A stretch of DNA of 64,000 nt from Lytechinus pictus (taxonomy: Eukaryota; Echinodermata; Echinoidea; Temnopleuroida; Toxopneustidae). Location of the stretch: contig NC_087245.1 of NCBI RefSeq assembly GCF_037042905.1, positions 7,951,501-8,015,500 on the forward strand. The letters run 5' to 3'. The notes beneath the pieces are model-generated. The model saw only the letters and a program-made list of their open reading frames with translations. It was not told the DNA's origin and searched no databases. Of this stretch, positions 34,619-49,600 are shown one piece after another (within the stretch, counting starts at the first letter, position 1; the number at the start of each line of letters is the position of its first letter). Both the position numbers and the translations under genes were made by a program.

Positions 34619-37600
34619 TATATAATAATAATAATACCAACATGCTTATAGCGCATATAACTGCCAAATGCGTCCCTATGTGCTCAATTCGATATTATTA
34701 CCCTGGCTTTAGCCCCGCGGCCTTTTACAGCGCGGTGGCAGTTCAAGGAATAAATTCCTGCCAGGTACCCATTTACCTCACCTCGGTTTAGTGCAGCACA
34801 ATATGTATAAATTTCTTGCCGAAGGAAATTACGGAATGGCTGGGATTCGAACCCAAGACCCTCTATTTCAAAGTCAGAAGACTAATCCAATGGGTGACAA
34901 CGCTCCACAAACCAAACGGGAGAAATCCTCATTACTACATTATCAAGCATCATGAAGCAGGGATATTATCTTCAACGTCTACCACCTTCGTGATTCCACA
35001 TAGCCAGAACAAGTATTATGGAGATCGGGTTTTTAGATAGACTTTCAAGCACTTTCGGGAATATGAACAAGTCTTGAGACATTCAAATCAAGTGTCAAAC
35101 AATACATATTCTCACAATTAAGTTTGAATGTTAGATGAATAAGGAACAAACTTAAACGCAGTCAGATATATAGATGGTGTAAACAACAAAAAGTTGATAT
35201 ACTGTTTTTGCAAGAAACCTACTGGACTGAATAATTTGAAACCATTATCAATACGGAATGGAGAGGAAAATCTTTCTTTTCACATGGTACCAATCATTCG
35301 TGCGGTGTTGCTGTTCTTAAAGTGACATACTTGTTTTAAAAGGTAGATTCACAAAATGATGGAAGGACTTTACTCCTTGATGTCATGATAGAAGGTTACA
35401 GATATGTTTAAGTCAATGTATATGCACCTACTGAAAGAAAAAAGAGAGAACATTTCCTAGTGAAAATGTAAAAGTGGTTATAAGGTTTCCACTTTGGCGA
35501 GTTGGAGTTGAGAGTCATACGCGAGCTGCGTGAGCTCTAACTCGTCTTAACTCGCACAAGCTCGCGTGAAATTTACATTTTTTTCTGGAATTTGCTTGAG
35601 TGGCAAAAGACTCAACATCGAGTTCACTATGCTCGCTGTACGAGTGAACCGAGCGCGAAACGAGTCACACCGAGCTTATTAGTATGAGTTGCACCGGGAG
35701 TTGCAGTGATCTTTACACGACTTAAAGCGAGCTATGAACGAGTTATCAAGATTTTGTTACGAGTGATAAGAGTTTTATACTACCAAGGGTCGGGAAATGC
35801 ACATTTTTGGCACTCAAAGATGGATGCCGGCGGCGGCGGCGTCAACACCAATTCTTAACCGAAGGTTAAGTTTTTGAAATGACATCATAACTTAGAAAAT
35901 ATATGAACCTAGTTCATGAAACTAGGATATAAGGTTATTAAAGTATTATTTAACATCCTGCTTGAGTTTCAAGTCACATGACTAAGGTCAACGGTAATTT
36001 AGGGTCAATGGACTTTGGCCAATTGGGGGTATTTGATGTAGGTGAGACTACCAGAGGAGCTCCACTTGGACCTGGTCTAGTTTGGTGTCTTGTTCTTTTA
36101 CCTGGCTCTGCTCTCACTTTAAAATAAACTCCTCAAAAAAGGTTTGGAAATATGAATTTGATCGATAATTCCTCATCGGTTTTAGTAAATATCAATGTGT
36201 AATTTATATCAACGAAAAGATCATTTAATTTTCTTTAAAATGATACCCTACATGATATGATTATGGTTCACATGGAGGTGCAGTGCCTTGAAATGTGGGG
36301 CAAGGTCAAAATTAAAAAGCGGCAAAATGACACAATATTGAAAGTCACTGTTCTTTTCTTCCATGGTGATGAGTGAGTTTCTCAGCGGTTTCTTTCAGTT
36401 GTTTTCATGCACCTTAACATCAACATCAAAATGGAATCAAACACACCTCTGCACAAGCAAACACATAACAAACAAGCCATCACTACATAAACCACAACAG
36501 AACATAAAATATGAAGAAGCAGAATGGATTTTCATCTCTATTGACACTGACAAAAGAATCATGATCTGTATTGACCCTTCATGACTATTTCTGTTCGTTT
36601 TGCACCTTTTCAATTCAGACCTCATCCAACAATTTTGAATTTTGCTCTTTTTTTATGGCATGATCATAACAAGCATGGTATTATTTTAAAGAGAATCAAA
36701 TGATCTTTTGAAAGATATCAAATATCCATTGTGTAAAATTTGGAGTTGGGAGAAATTAATGACCAAACTCAGATTTCCAAACTTTTTTTGCTCGTTTTGC
36801 AGCTTTTCAATTCAGACTTCATCCAACACTTTTGAATCCTGCTCTTTTCGTGATGACATGATCATAACAAGCATGGTATCATTGTAAAGAAAATTGAATG
36901 ATCTTTTAAATGATGTCAAATATGCATCGTGTAAAATTTGGAGTTGGGAGAAATTAATGGCCAAACTCAGATTTCCAAAAAAAAATTGAGGGGTTTATAT
37001 GTGGGAAAATATAGATCACTGGACATTTATCATATCATTCAGCTGGCATGTCAATGAGCACTTGCAACCCACTCGGAATGAACTCATACGAAACTCGCTG
37101 TAACTCGGGGTGCTCGATCTAAAGTCGCGCTAATCTCGTGGGCACCTCCACTTGACTCGTAAAACGATCGCAATGCTCGTATCTCGCTCTTGAAAACTCG
37201 GAACGCACTCGAGTATACTCAGATGTGGCGAGTTATTACGAGTTATCACGAGTTTATCTCGAGCTTCTTACGAGTTATTGCGAGTATTGCGAGTATATAA
37301 CGAGTTCAGCACGAGTTACAGCGAGTTAGCAAAATTTTTGAACATGTTCAAACATTTTGAAACTGCTCACGACTTCAAGGAGACCCACTCGGAATGAACT
37401 CATACGAAACTCGCTGTAACTCGGGGTGCTCGATCTAAAGTCGCGCTAATCTCGTGGGCACCTCCACTTGACTCGTAAAACGATCGCAATGCTCGTATCT
37501 CGCTCTTGAAAACTCGGAACGCACTCGAGTATACTCAGATGTGGCGAGTTATTACGAGTTATCACGAGTTTATCTCGAGCTTCTTACGAGTTACTGCGAG

Positions 37601-40600
37601 TATTGCGAGTATATAACGAGTTCAGCACGAGTTACAGCGAGTTAGCAAAATTTTTGAACATGTTCAAAAATTTTGAAACTGCTCACGACTTCAAGGAGAG
37701 TTGTCCCGAGCTTGAACGAGCTCCGCCGAGCCATGCCGAGTTGTCGCGAGTTATCCCGAGTTTCATGGTGAGCTTTATGCGAGTTATCGCGAGTGCCCCA
37801 TTTTGGCAACTCGCTATAACTCGCCATAAATCGCGATGTTAACTCGCCAAAGTGGAAACCTTATTTTGGAAAACAAACCCCTTTTATCTTAGGTGGTGAC
37901 TGGCATTGTATGTTGGATACAAAGAAAGATGTTCAGGACAGTCAAATAGTCCATGATAGGCCCCATAGAAAATTGACCAAACCTTGTTTTTTTTATAGAT
38001 ACAATATTTTTTGATGGTTTCTTGTCAATTCGAGGGTGCTGATTACGAATCTGGATGATGCCACTCGTGTAACCTTGAGCATTTTCCGCAAATTGGCAAA
38101 ATGCAATATGGCCGCCAAAATATGCAAATTACCCATGAAAATCATAACATTGTCCGCACATTGGCTATGAAATACATGAAATTGTGTGGCAGGAGTGAAA
38201 TACAATCTTAAAAAATAATTTTCGACAAAAATATTTATTTTCCTGATATTAAAAATGGCCGCCATAGGCAATTGTATACACTATTATGTACAATATGAAT
38301 ATGAAAACTAATTTTCATAAAAATGAGCACTAAACTGCAAAAAATCGCGATGTATGAACGAAGTAATATATGCAAATCATCATTAGTAACGAGATATATC
38401 ATATATTATGTCATATATGGGAACATTACTGTATTTTGATGTCTAAATTATAGCCGCCACTGGCCCATAAGAGTATTATGTACAATGGCAGTGGCCGGGG
38501 CCAGAAAAATGACAAGAATGAGCACTAAAATGCATATTATTAAGATAAACGAGTGGAATACTGACTAAAAACATAATTGTTAATATGTAATTTATGTGAT
38601 AAATGCTGTATTTTGAAATTCAAAATGGCCGCCATAGCCCCTATATTTATTATGTACAATGCGAATGAAGAAACTAATTTTCACATGAGTAAGAAACATA
38701 AAATGCATGTAATTGTGATCTACGAGTAAAATATTGTCTGACAACATGTTTTATAGCAAGACATGTCATTTCTTTTGTCATGCATGAGATAAATGCTGTA
38801 TTATGAAATTCAAAATGGCCCCTATAGCAGTATAGGCCCTAACAGTATTATCTACAATGTGAATGGGGACATATAATTTTGTAAGAATTTGGATTTGCTT
38901 CACTATGACATCCATATAATCCTGTTGTATGAGTAAAACGTTATTTGAAAACATTTTTTATAGTATTTCTTCTGCCATATAGGTGATAAATACTGTATTT
39001 TGACATTCAAAATAATCTCTACAAGCCCTAACTAAATTATGTAACATGCGAACAGGGAAACTAATTTTCACAAGAGTGAGAATCATAAAATGCATATTAC
39101 TGTGATGTACGAGTAAAAATATTGTCTTAAACATTATTTCTAACTAAAAACATCACATATTGGTCGTGGAGGTAATAAATGCTGTACTTTGAAATCCAAA
39201 ATGGCTGCCATAGGTCCTAAAAGTACTGTGTATATTGTAACATGGGACATATAATTTTGACAGAATTTGGCTTTGCTTGACTCTAAATATTGCATACAAT
39301 TGTGAATTGTGATTAAGGTGATAAATGTTGCATTTTTAAATTGAAAATGGCCACCATAGGCACTTATCGTATTATATGCAATTTGAGTGGAGACAAATAA
39401 TGTTCACAAAAAGGGCATATGGCAGCCATTTTGAATGTTGAAATACAGTATTTATCACCTAAATTGCATAAGATATGATATATTTTGTTATAAATCATGT
39501 TTTCAGACAATATTTCACTCATACATCACCATTTGGCCATGCAAAGCCAAATTCTGTTAAAATGATTTGTTCCCATTCACATTGTGCATAATACCGTAAG
39601 GGCCTGTAGCGGCCATTTTGACTTTAACATAACAGTATTTATCACCTTTTTGTCAAAAATTATTTTTTCAGATAGTATTTCACTCCTGCCACACAATTTC
39701 ATGCATTTCATAGCCAATGTGCGGACAATTTTATGATTTTCATGGGTAATTTGCATATTTTGGCGGCCATATTGGATTTTGCCAATTTTCGGAAAATGCT
39801 CAAGGTTACACGAGTGGCATCATTCAGATTCGTAATCAGCACTCTCGAATTGACAAGAAACCATCAAAAAATATTGTATATATAAAAAAACAAGGTTATG
39901 CCTCTTCTATCCTGGACTAAAAGTTCATATTATAAAACACCGCAAAAACTAATTCAACTTTGTAAACAAAGAAGATTGATAGATATTTTGAGAAAGACCC
40001 ATTTTAATACGAAACAATTCACGTGGAGAAAATTATCTTTGAGAGTTGCATTAAGACTTGATTATTGGTTAATAAGTAAAAGCCTGCAAGCAAAGGTCAC
40101 ATCAACTGATATAAGACCCAGCTTTAAAGCAGACCATAATGTTATTTCTCTCAAATAGACAACCTCAAATTTTTTAAAAGGAAGAGGGTGTTGGAAAATG
40201 AATACAGAGGTTTTAAAAGAAAAATGTTATCAAGAGAAAATGAGATTATTAATCAATAGTATTTTAGAAAGTACAAATTTATCTCCCATGAATATATGGG
40301 AAAACATAAATATTAAAGCACGTGAATTCACACAGAGGTATTGTATAAGCAAGGCCTGCAAAAAGAAAGATAAGAAGACTATTTCAGAAAAAAAGATTTG
40401 CTGAACTCCAAAGAAAAATTGATGTTGACATTGATCTTAGTGAACAGAAAGAATACATTTGCATAAAAAAGAATTGGAACAAATATATGAAAGAGAGTGT
40501 AAAGGTGCTGCTATTAGAGCAAGAGTCAGGTGGTTAGAAAAAGGTGAAATGTGCACAAGTTATTCTTCAGGTTTAGAGAAATATAATTCAGATAAAATCA

Positions 40601-43600
40601 ATATTGTACTAAACAAACGAAATATTTCAGAAAGTATTCATTGTTATATAGATAATCTGATATCGATAAAACTGAGAGAAATAATTCCATCAACTCAGTT
40701 CATGTTCCAAAGCTGAGTGATGAGAGAAGAAAAAAATGTGAAAGATTGTTAACAAGTGCCGAATGCAAACGTGCTGCATGCCTTTTCTATGAATAAAAAT
40801 AAATCACCTTGTCTGGATATGGTATTCCCATAGAGTTTTACCAAACCTTTTGGGACGACATCAAATATATTTTATTGAGCGCTCTTAATGGATGCTTCAC
40901 AAAGAGAGAAATGTCTGAAAGTCAGAAAGCTGGTCTTATTACAATGATTTATGAGAAAGGAGACCATAGAAATCTAGAAAACTAGAGGCTAATCTCGCTT
41001 TTAAATTGCGATCATAAAATAATGGCCGCAGTTTTGGTCGCACGATTGAAATCGGTTATTGGACAGATCGTTAACGAAGAACAAATGAGCTTTATGCGAG
41101 TTATCGCGAGTGCCCCATTTTGGCAACTCGCTATAACTCGCCATAAATCGCGATGTTAACTCGCCAAAGTGGAGACCTTATTTTGGAAAACAAACCCCTT
41201 TTATCTTAGGTGGTGACTGGCATTGTATGTTGGATACAAAGAAAGATGTTCAGGACAGTCAATTAGTCCAGGATAGGCCCCATAGAAAATTGACCAAACC
41301 TTGTTTTTTCATATATACAATTTTTGTATGGTTTCTTGTCAATTCGAGGGTGCTGATTTCGAATCTGAATGATGCCACTCGTGTAACCTTGAGCATTTTC
41401 CGCAAATCGGCAAAATCCAATATGGCCGCCAAAATATGCATATTACCCATGAAATTCATAAAATTGCCAGCAAATTGGCTATAAATGTATGAAATTGTGT
41501 TGCAGGAGTGAAATACTCTCTGAAAAAAAAAAACGATTTTTGACAAAAAAAAAACATTTTCTAGATATTCAAAATGGCCGCCATAGACCCCTGTATTCTG
41601 TATTATGTACAATATGAATGGGGAAAACTAAATTTCACAAAAGTGAGCACTAAATGCAAGTAATTGTGATTTTTAGTGAAATAATGGATGGAAATATGAT
41701 TGCTAACTAAATGTATCATTTGTTGTGTCATGTGTGTAATCAATGATGCAGTTTAATATTCAAAAAGCCACCAAATGCCCTGACAGTATTATGTACAATG
41801 TTAATGGGGACAAAAGAAAATCACAAGAGTGAGTACTAAAATGCATATTACTAGTATTAAGATAAGCGAGTGGAATACTGGCTAAAAACATGATTTTTAA
41901 CAAAATATAAATGCAATTTATGTGATAAATGCTGTATTTTGACATTCAAAATGGCCGCCTTAGGCCCATTTTACATTATGTAAATGCGATTGGAGAAACT
42001 AATTTTCATAAGAGTAAGAACTATAAAATGCATGTAATTGTGATCACCGAGTAAAATAATGTCTGAAAACATGTTTTCTAGCGAAACATATCATTTCTTT
42101 TGTCATGCATGAGATTAATGCTGTATTGTGAAATTCAAAATGGCCCCTATATGCCCTAACAGTATTATCTACAATGTGAATGGGGACATGTAATTTTGTA
42201 ACAATTTGGATCTACTTGACTATGAAATCCATAAAATCCTGTTTTATGATAAAACATTATTTGAAAACATGATTTTTATGAAATAAAGCATTTCTTCTGC
42301 CATGTAAGTGATAAATACTGTATTTTTACATTCAAAATAGCTGATACAAGCCCTAATTAAATTATGTTACATGTGTATAGGGAATCTACTTTTTACAAGA
42401 GTGAGAATCGTAAAATGCATGTAACTGTGATGTATGAGTAAAAATATTGTGTTAAACATGATTTCTACATAAATACATCACATATTGGTCTTGGAGATAA
42501 TAATGCTGTACTTTGAAATTCAAAATGACTGCCATAGGTCCTAAAAGTATTATGTACATTGTAATTTGGGACATATACTTTTGACAGAATTTGGCTTTGC
42601 TTGACTATAAGTATTGCATTATAATTGTGATGTAAGAGTGAAATGTTGTCTAAAACCATGGTTCCTAACGAGGTATATCATATCTGGTGTATTTAAGGTG
42701 ATAAATGCTGCATTCTGAAATGGAAAATGACCACCAAAGGGCCCTTATTGTATTATGTACAATTTGAATGAGGACAGATAATATTTTCACAAAAGGGCAT
42801 ATGGCGGCCATTTTGAATTTTGAAATATAACATTTAACACCTAAATTTTAGATGATATGATATATTTCGTTATTAATCATGTTTTCGGACAATATTTCAC
42901 TCATACAACACCATTTAGTCAAGCAAAGCCAAAATCTGTTAAAATCATATGTCCCCATTCACATTGTACATAATAGTGTTGGGGCCTGTAGCGGCCATTT
43001 TGAATTTCAAAATACAGTATTTATCACCTACCTGGCAGAAGTGATATATCTTGTTAGAAATTATGCTTTCAGACAATATTTTACTCATAGATCACAAGTA
43101 CGTGCATTTATGGTGCTCACTCGTGTGAAAATTTATTTCCTAGTTCGCATTGTAAATAATACAATCAATGTCTATGGCGGCCATTTTGAAAGTCAAAATA
43201 CAGTATTAAACACAAACTTTAAAACCTGAATGATTATATTTCGTTAAAAATTGTGTTTTTTTAGACAGAATCCCATTTATTATCACAAATAAATGCATTT
43301 CAGTGCTCACTCTTGTGATTTCTTTTCTCTTCTTTCTCATTGTGCATAAAACTTTTAGGGCCCTTGGCAGCCATTTTGAATATAAAAATACAACATTCAT
43401 TACACACATGGCATATCAATAATATATTTAGTTAACTATTATGTTTTTAGTCAGTATTCCACTCGTTTAATCTTCATAATAAGCATTTTAGTGATCACTC
43501 TTGTGAATTTGCCATTGTATGCAATACTGTTTGGGCCAGTGGGACCTATTTTGAATATTAAATACAACAGCATTCCCATACATGACATAATAAATGATAC

Positions 43601-46600
43601 ATCATGTTAGCATTAATGATTTTCATGTATTAATTCGTCCATAGATCACAATTACTTGCAGTTTAGTGATCATTTTTGTGAAAAATTATTTTTCCCTATT
43701 CATGTTGTACATAATAGAGTATACAGAGGTCTGAGACGGCTATTTTGAATATCAAGAAATAATTATTTTGTCAAAATGTGCTTTTTTCAGAGAGTATTTC
43801 ACTCCGGCATCACAATTTTATACATTTCATAGCCAATTTGCTGGCAAATTTTATGATTTTCATGGGTAATATGTAATTTTGGCGGCCATATTGAATTTTG
43901 CCAATTTGCGGAGAATGCTCAAGGTTACACGAGTGGCATCATTCAGATTCGTAATCAGCACCCTCGAATTGACAAGAAACCATCACAAAATATTGTATAT
44001 ATGAAAAAACAAGGTCATGCCTCTTCTACCCTGGACTACATCGCCTGTCAGCTTACAATATAGTCTTACAATTGATGTCATTGAATTTATGAAAAGAAAA
44101 CACTTTGGTGCTATAATGATGGCAGACTTTTCTAAAGCTTTCGATGTAATAGATATCAATTTTGTGTCTTCATGTCTGGAAAAAAAATGAATTTTGGAAA
44201 CAATTTTCAGACATGGATAAAAGTATTGTACACAGATATTCGAAGCTCAGTATTTGCTGATTAGTAAATGGCTGGATATCAGAGTCCTTTTCAATACAAA
44301 GGGGAATCAGACAAGGTTGCCCACTTCCTCGCAGCAGAATTTATGTCTAACAAAACAAAAAATAATGAATACATAAGAGGTATACCTGTTTTGAAACCAG
44401 AAGATAATTGTGAGGTTAAAGTACTACAATATGCTGACGATACCCTGTTCTTTGTGTTAGATAAAAGATCACTAGAATTGATAAATGAAGGAATTGAGTT
44501 ATTTGGGAATGTAGCAGGTCCAAAACTTAATAAAACTAAAACAATGATAATGTGGGTTGGGGAGAAGTATCTCCAAATGGTCACTCAATGATATTGGTCT
44601 ATCATGGACAGGTATTCCTACAAAATACTTAGGGTTTTACATCTTACCTGATATAGAAAAAGCACGTAAATTGAACTGGGAAAGTAAACTAACGAAATTG
44701 CAAAGATTATTAGATAATTGGAGAAAAAGAAAGCTTACTATTTTTGGAAGAGTAATCATTGTCAAGACTCTAGGTTTAAGTCACTTAGTTCACATTCTCA
44801 TGGTTGATATTATTCCTGAGAAAATGTTAAACAGACTGAATTATTTAATATATACTTTTATTTGGCAAACAAAGATTGAAAAAGTGAAACGAACTATTAT
44901 GACCAAGAAACTGGACAATGGAGGGGTCAACATGATTGAGCTTTCGACTAAGATGAATGGGGCGCACTCTTGCGTCAAGTAAAGGAATGTGGTGTAAATT
45001 TAGCCTTTATTGGTTTAATATTTTAGGTGGTTTGAAACTACTCCTTAATTCAGACTTTGATGCTTGGAATATAAAACGTATATGTAAGCACCATCTTCCA
45101 GTATTTTACATTGAATATTACAGGCCTGGTTAAAGATAAAGAAAAATGCTTGTTTAAAATATCATCCTAAAGTACATGGACTACAATACAAAATTTTGTG
45201 GCACAATGAAAATGTAACCTTTCGCAACATCGACCGATTTTTGGAAGGATGGTAAAAATCTGGGATAGGATTTTTGAAAGATATTCTCAGGAATGGAAAA
45301 TTCTTACCTACAATGGAAATTCATTCCCTTCTTAAATCGCAGAAGAGTAAGCAAAAATTGATATTTGACTACACTTTATTACGTTAGGCTATCCATAAAA
45401 TTTGGATAAATGATAATAAAACACTTTGTACCATTTGCAATAATAAACCTTCATTAGTGATTCCCAAAATAGATGGAGCAAAAAATCATATTAAATACAT
45501 TCATGATATTTTAAGTAAAGAATTCGATAGACTCTTATCTTTAGATGCATCGGGCACTAACATATGCTCTTTGTATTGGGAACAGATAATTGGGTCACCA
45601 CTAAATTTGACAAAATTTTTTAAAAGAAACTCGCGTTAATGTAAAGAAAATAAACTGAAAGAATTCAATTTTAAGGTTATATATAATTTGTTGCCAGAAA
45701 GAAAGAATTTGTTTAAATTCAATGCTATAACAGAAGGGAGATGCCCGCATTGTTGCGTGGACGAAGATAATGTACATGCTTTCGTTGATTGTAACCTATA
45801 CAAGAGATTATTTTCCTATTTGACAATAGCTAAGTTTAAATACAATGTCGACCTTCAAATAACAGAATTACATTTACTTATAGCTCACAGAGAAACCGGA
45901 CTAGATTCGTTTCTTACAATTGCTTTTTGGTGCATTTATAAATATATACTTATAAGAAATGAAACAGGAAAAGATTGTCGAGAATCAAAATTTTGAATAT
46001 TTGTTTGAAAAAGAATTATGTAAACATGTAATGTGATTTGGAATGTTCAATTATGAATATGATAAATGCCCATGGTGGCGTTAATAAAAAAATACCTATT
46101 TTCACAAGCATAATTATCAAAAATATCCTAATGTTATTCCTTATAAAGTTATGTACATGATTATGATTAGGTCTCATTATGGCGCCTTAGTTGATGATTC
46201 ATCAGAAAGTGCGCAGTAGAAATACTTATCATTATATTTATTATCAAGTCAAGTCCTAGCTAATATAGTAAATTGTTGTATAAAATGTTCTATACTAGAA
46301 GCAAAAGAAATTCTGAAATCACTTGTTTATTATTAAAGGGCAAGTCCACTCCAGAAAAAAGTTGATTTGAATAAATATAGAGAAATCAAACAAGCATAAC
46401 ACTGAAAATTTCATCAAAATCGGATGTAAAATAAGAAAGTTATGAAATTTTAAAGTTTCGCTTATTTTTCACAAAACAGTGTTATGCTTGTTTGATTTTT
46501 CTCTTTTTATTCAAATCAACTTTTTGTTGGGGTGTACTTGTCCTTTAATCAGTGTTGCATGGGACCGGAAATATAACTCTGACTACAATTCTGAATTATC

Positions 46601-49600
46601 TGAATGATAAAACAAAAGTGATTCTGAAATCGCTAATCAGCTATTCAGTAAGTGGACGCGTGGTGGCCGGGCGTGCTGGCCAGTGGTCACGACTCTCGTC
46701 TTTCAATTAGAGGAAGCTGGGTTCGAATCCAAATCATGACGTGTTTTCCTTCAGCAAAGAATTTACACACATTGCGGCTACTTTCGACCCAGATAAGGTG
46801 AATGGGTACCCGGTAGGATTTTATCCTTGACGATTTACCGGCGATATGGCGGCTCAGCTACGGCCGCGGTAATATGATACGAAGTATCAAAGCGCAATTG
46901 AGTATGCATATAGTAACTGCGCTCTATAAATGGACATGTTATTATCATTATTATCATTATCGCTATTGTTAGTATTACTATTGTTTTATTATTATTATTA
47001 TTACTATTACTATTATCATCATCATTATTATTATTATCATTGTTATCATTATTACTGTTATTATTATCAGTAACGGATGGGACCGGAAATGTAATTCTGA
47101 CTTTGCTTTTAATTATCTAAATAATAGTAATGATAAATAATATTTGGTCACGACTTTTTAGCTTGAATAATTAATGGATCTTTATTGATATTTAGAAGGT
47201 GTTGTAATGATAAAATTATATTACCTTCAACGATATATATTCTTGTACATTTCTTTTCCAATTCATCATCAAAGATTATTGCTACCACTTCATGTGTTCC
47301 TATTGATACACTCCCTCCAACAGGATATCCTCCTAGAGTAGTATTAACCGACACAGCATCTCCGTGATATCGGTAACCATCAACAGATTTGGTGACATTG
47401 TCTGCTCCAAAATCTGGTGCAAAATTGTAAGTCGCTTGATGTGGATCAGTGCTTACAGTGCGATTTAAGTCCGGACAGTTCACTGGTAGCTCGGTAACTG
47501 CAAAATATTAATGACAAGAAAAATATAACTCGTTTTCCAATTAACACATTTATGTAAAATTTCCTAATATGTAAACTTAATGCCCTAATTCTATTCTCTT
47601 ACAAGCAGTATAATTAAGGTTTATGAGGGATGAAGCATAAGTTCTACATTTATTTTTTGATTTGCAACAGAACAGGAAATGCGATTGAAGTCAGGACGGT
47701 TCACCGGCAACTCGGTTATGCAAAATATTAATGACAAGAGAAATATGATGACTGGCTTCCCATTTAACAAATTTATAAGTAGACTTTCCTAATACGTAAT
47801 GTGAATTCCCATAAGTCCCTAGTATAGTCTCTTACAAGCAGTAATTAAGGTTTATGAAGTATAAAATCTACATCTAGTTTTCGATTTGCAACTGAATAAA
47901 TGATCTACCCTTATCATTATTTTATATCAGCATTCTTTATTGACTGACTAAAAAGAAACTTCAATATCTATTGGTGGCACGTCCCACAAGGGTCGTGTGG
48001 TCTAGTGGTAAGAGCATTGGACTCATAATCGAAAGGTTACGAGTTCGAATCCCCACTCTGCCATTGTCTCCACTTTGATAAAAAGGTCCGAGAGTATTAT
48101 CTGTCGTCTCTAAGGCCAGCCACTATGGCTGATTACGTAAAGTGTTTCCTAGGTTATTGGTTATATACCAGTTTGGCGTTTACCAGCAAAAATCTGTCCG
48201 GCCGAGTTCCTACGGGAGTTACTATAACCTACCAAGTTTTAAATGTTATGAAGAAAAATGGATCACAGGGGGGGATCCAGCTTTCGCCAATAGGGGGGGG
48301 GCCGAAAAATATTTTCATCAACATTTTTCTCTATTGGCCGCTATAATCTGTTTTTTTTTCTTTTGGTTTTTCAGGGGGTAGTCCTAACTAAAGACTGAAG
48401 TTTTAGTTTTTATTGTAATAAACAAGATAAGGTATCTCATGTCGACTTAATATAATATGCGACCGCGAAGCGCGAGCTCGAATTCTTTGATATTCTATGT
48501 CCTTAGACCTGAAGATTCTGAACAGTTGTTATATTCATGAACAAAGATAAATATCAAACTAAACAATGCGAGAGCGAAGCGCGAGCCGAAATTTTAATAT
48601 AGTAACGTGAAAAGGAACTCAATTAGGACTGTTTTAGTGATTAATGAAGAGGATACAAGTATCACCAATTAAATAATGAGTGTGCGAAGCGCGAGCTCAA
48701 AATTTTTGATATTCCGACCTGAAAACTGGACAGTCTAACTAAGCACATTTTTATTCAAATAAAGAACAAGCTTTGTCTCAAACAATTAAATGCGAGTGCG
48801 AAGCACGAGCTTAAATTTTTACTGACATAATAAAAGGGCATTTTTAGAAATTTTGGTAAGAATTCAATGGTAAGAAGAAGATAGGTATTTCACAAATCAA
48901 ACAATGCGAGCGTGCAGCTCGAGCTGAAAATTTTCATATATATTAACAATTTGTGTAAATCAAACAAAATAATGAAAGCTTGATGTGCGAGCTAAAATAT
49001 TGTGTGCAAATTGATTTCAGAACTGGATATATTAAGTGCCATTAAATCCTTTTGAATGAGATTCATTACACAGGCAATGCGAGCGCAAAGCGCGAGCGAA
49101 ATTTTTTATATGAATTCTATTTTCCAATTCTTCCCCTCACCTTTTTCTTGTTCCCTTTCGGGTCGGGCCGGCCGATACAAGGCTGTAAATCACACATCAT
49201 GGGTATAATACCTCTTTCTTACTTTTCTTTTTTTTTTAAATCGTTTCTATCAAGTTAAAGAGTACACTTTTTTCTGCAGATTGCCAAAAATATAGGGGGG
49301 AGGCGGGGCCGGCTCGGCCCCCTCCTGGATCCGCGCCTGGATCATTAGCAAAAGGGGTTGGATCAATTTTTCATCAGATTTGATTTTGTTGACCCAGTGT
49401 ATAGATTTTAATAGCTCTATAAGATGATACCAAAGAAAAGTTGAAATTCCCATTAAAAGGTGTATAAAACGTACAAAAACCGTTTTTTTTTCTTAAAAAA
49501 GGGTTGGATCACTTTCAGTTTGTTTGCAAAAGGGGCTATATCTAAGGTATTTTTTTGAAAAAGATATTTAAAAATATGAAGACAGGTAGATTTCTTTTGT

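Larger units (their letters stand above)
35483..37861. mobile_element. TA-flanked element with GAGTTATCGCGAG-type repeats
   Basis: Ends AGGTTTCCACTTTGGCGAGT and its complement are 20-bp or longer perfect inverted repeats, flanked by TA (35481-35482 and 37862-37863). Dozens of GCGAGTT, ACGAGTTAT and CTCGCTATAACTCG phrases fill both ends. It contains a nested MITE (36127-36995) and a 316-bp tandem duplication. No transposase ORF. Confidence 0.85.
35110..46095 (+). mobile_element. Tx1/L1-like non-LTR retrotransposon, broken into four pieces
   Basis: Pieces at 35110-35482, 37864-37965, about 39926-41087 and 44041-46095 read in order as one retrotransposon ORF2. Between them lie a TA-flanked element (35483-37861) and two copies of a long-TIR element. 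Without insertions the retrotransposon would cover about 3.7 kb. A short A-run ends it near 46094. Confidence 0.8.

Noticed and set aside
37603..37842. ORF of 79 codons at the end of the TA-flanked element
   Set aside because: It is a translation of GAGTT-type repeats inside the terminal region; the sequence is palindromic and repetitive.
41227..41484. ORF at 41.2 kb as an independent gene
   Set aside because: It is the duplicated endonuclease piece running into the arm of the long-TIR element.
47990..48062. Possible functional tRNA-Met gene
   Set aside because: A and B boxes and a CAT loop are present, but the acceptor stem does not pair and SINE-like sequence follows.
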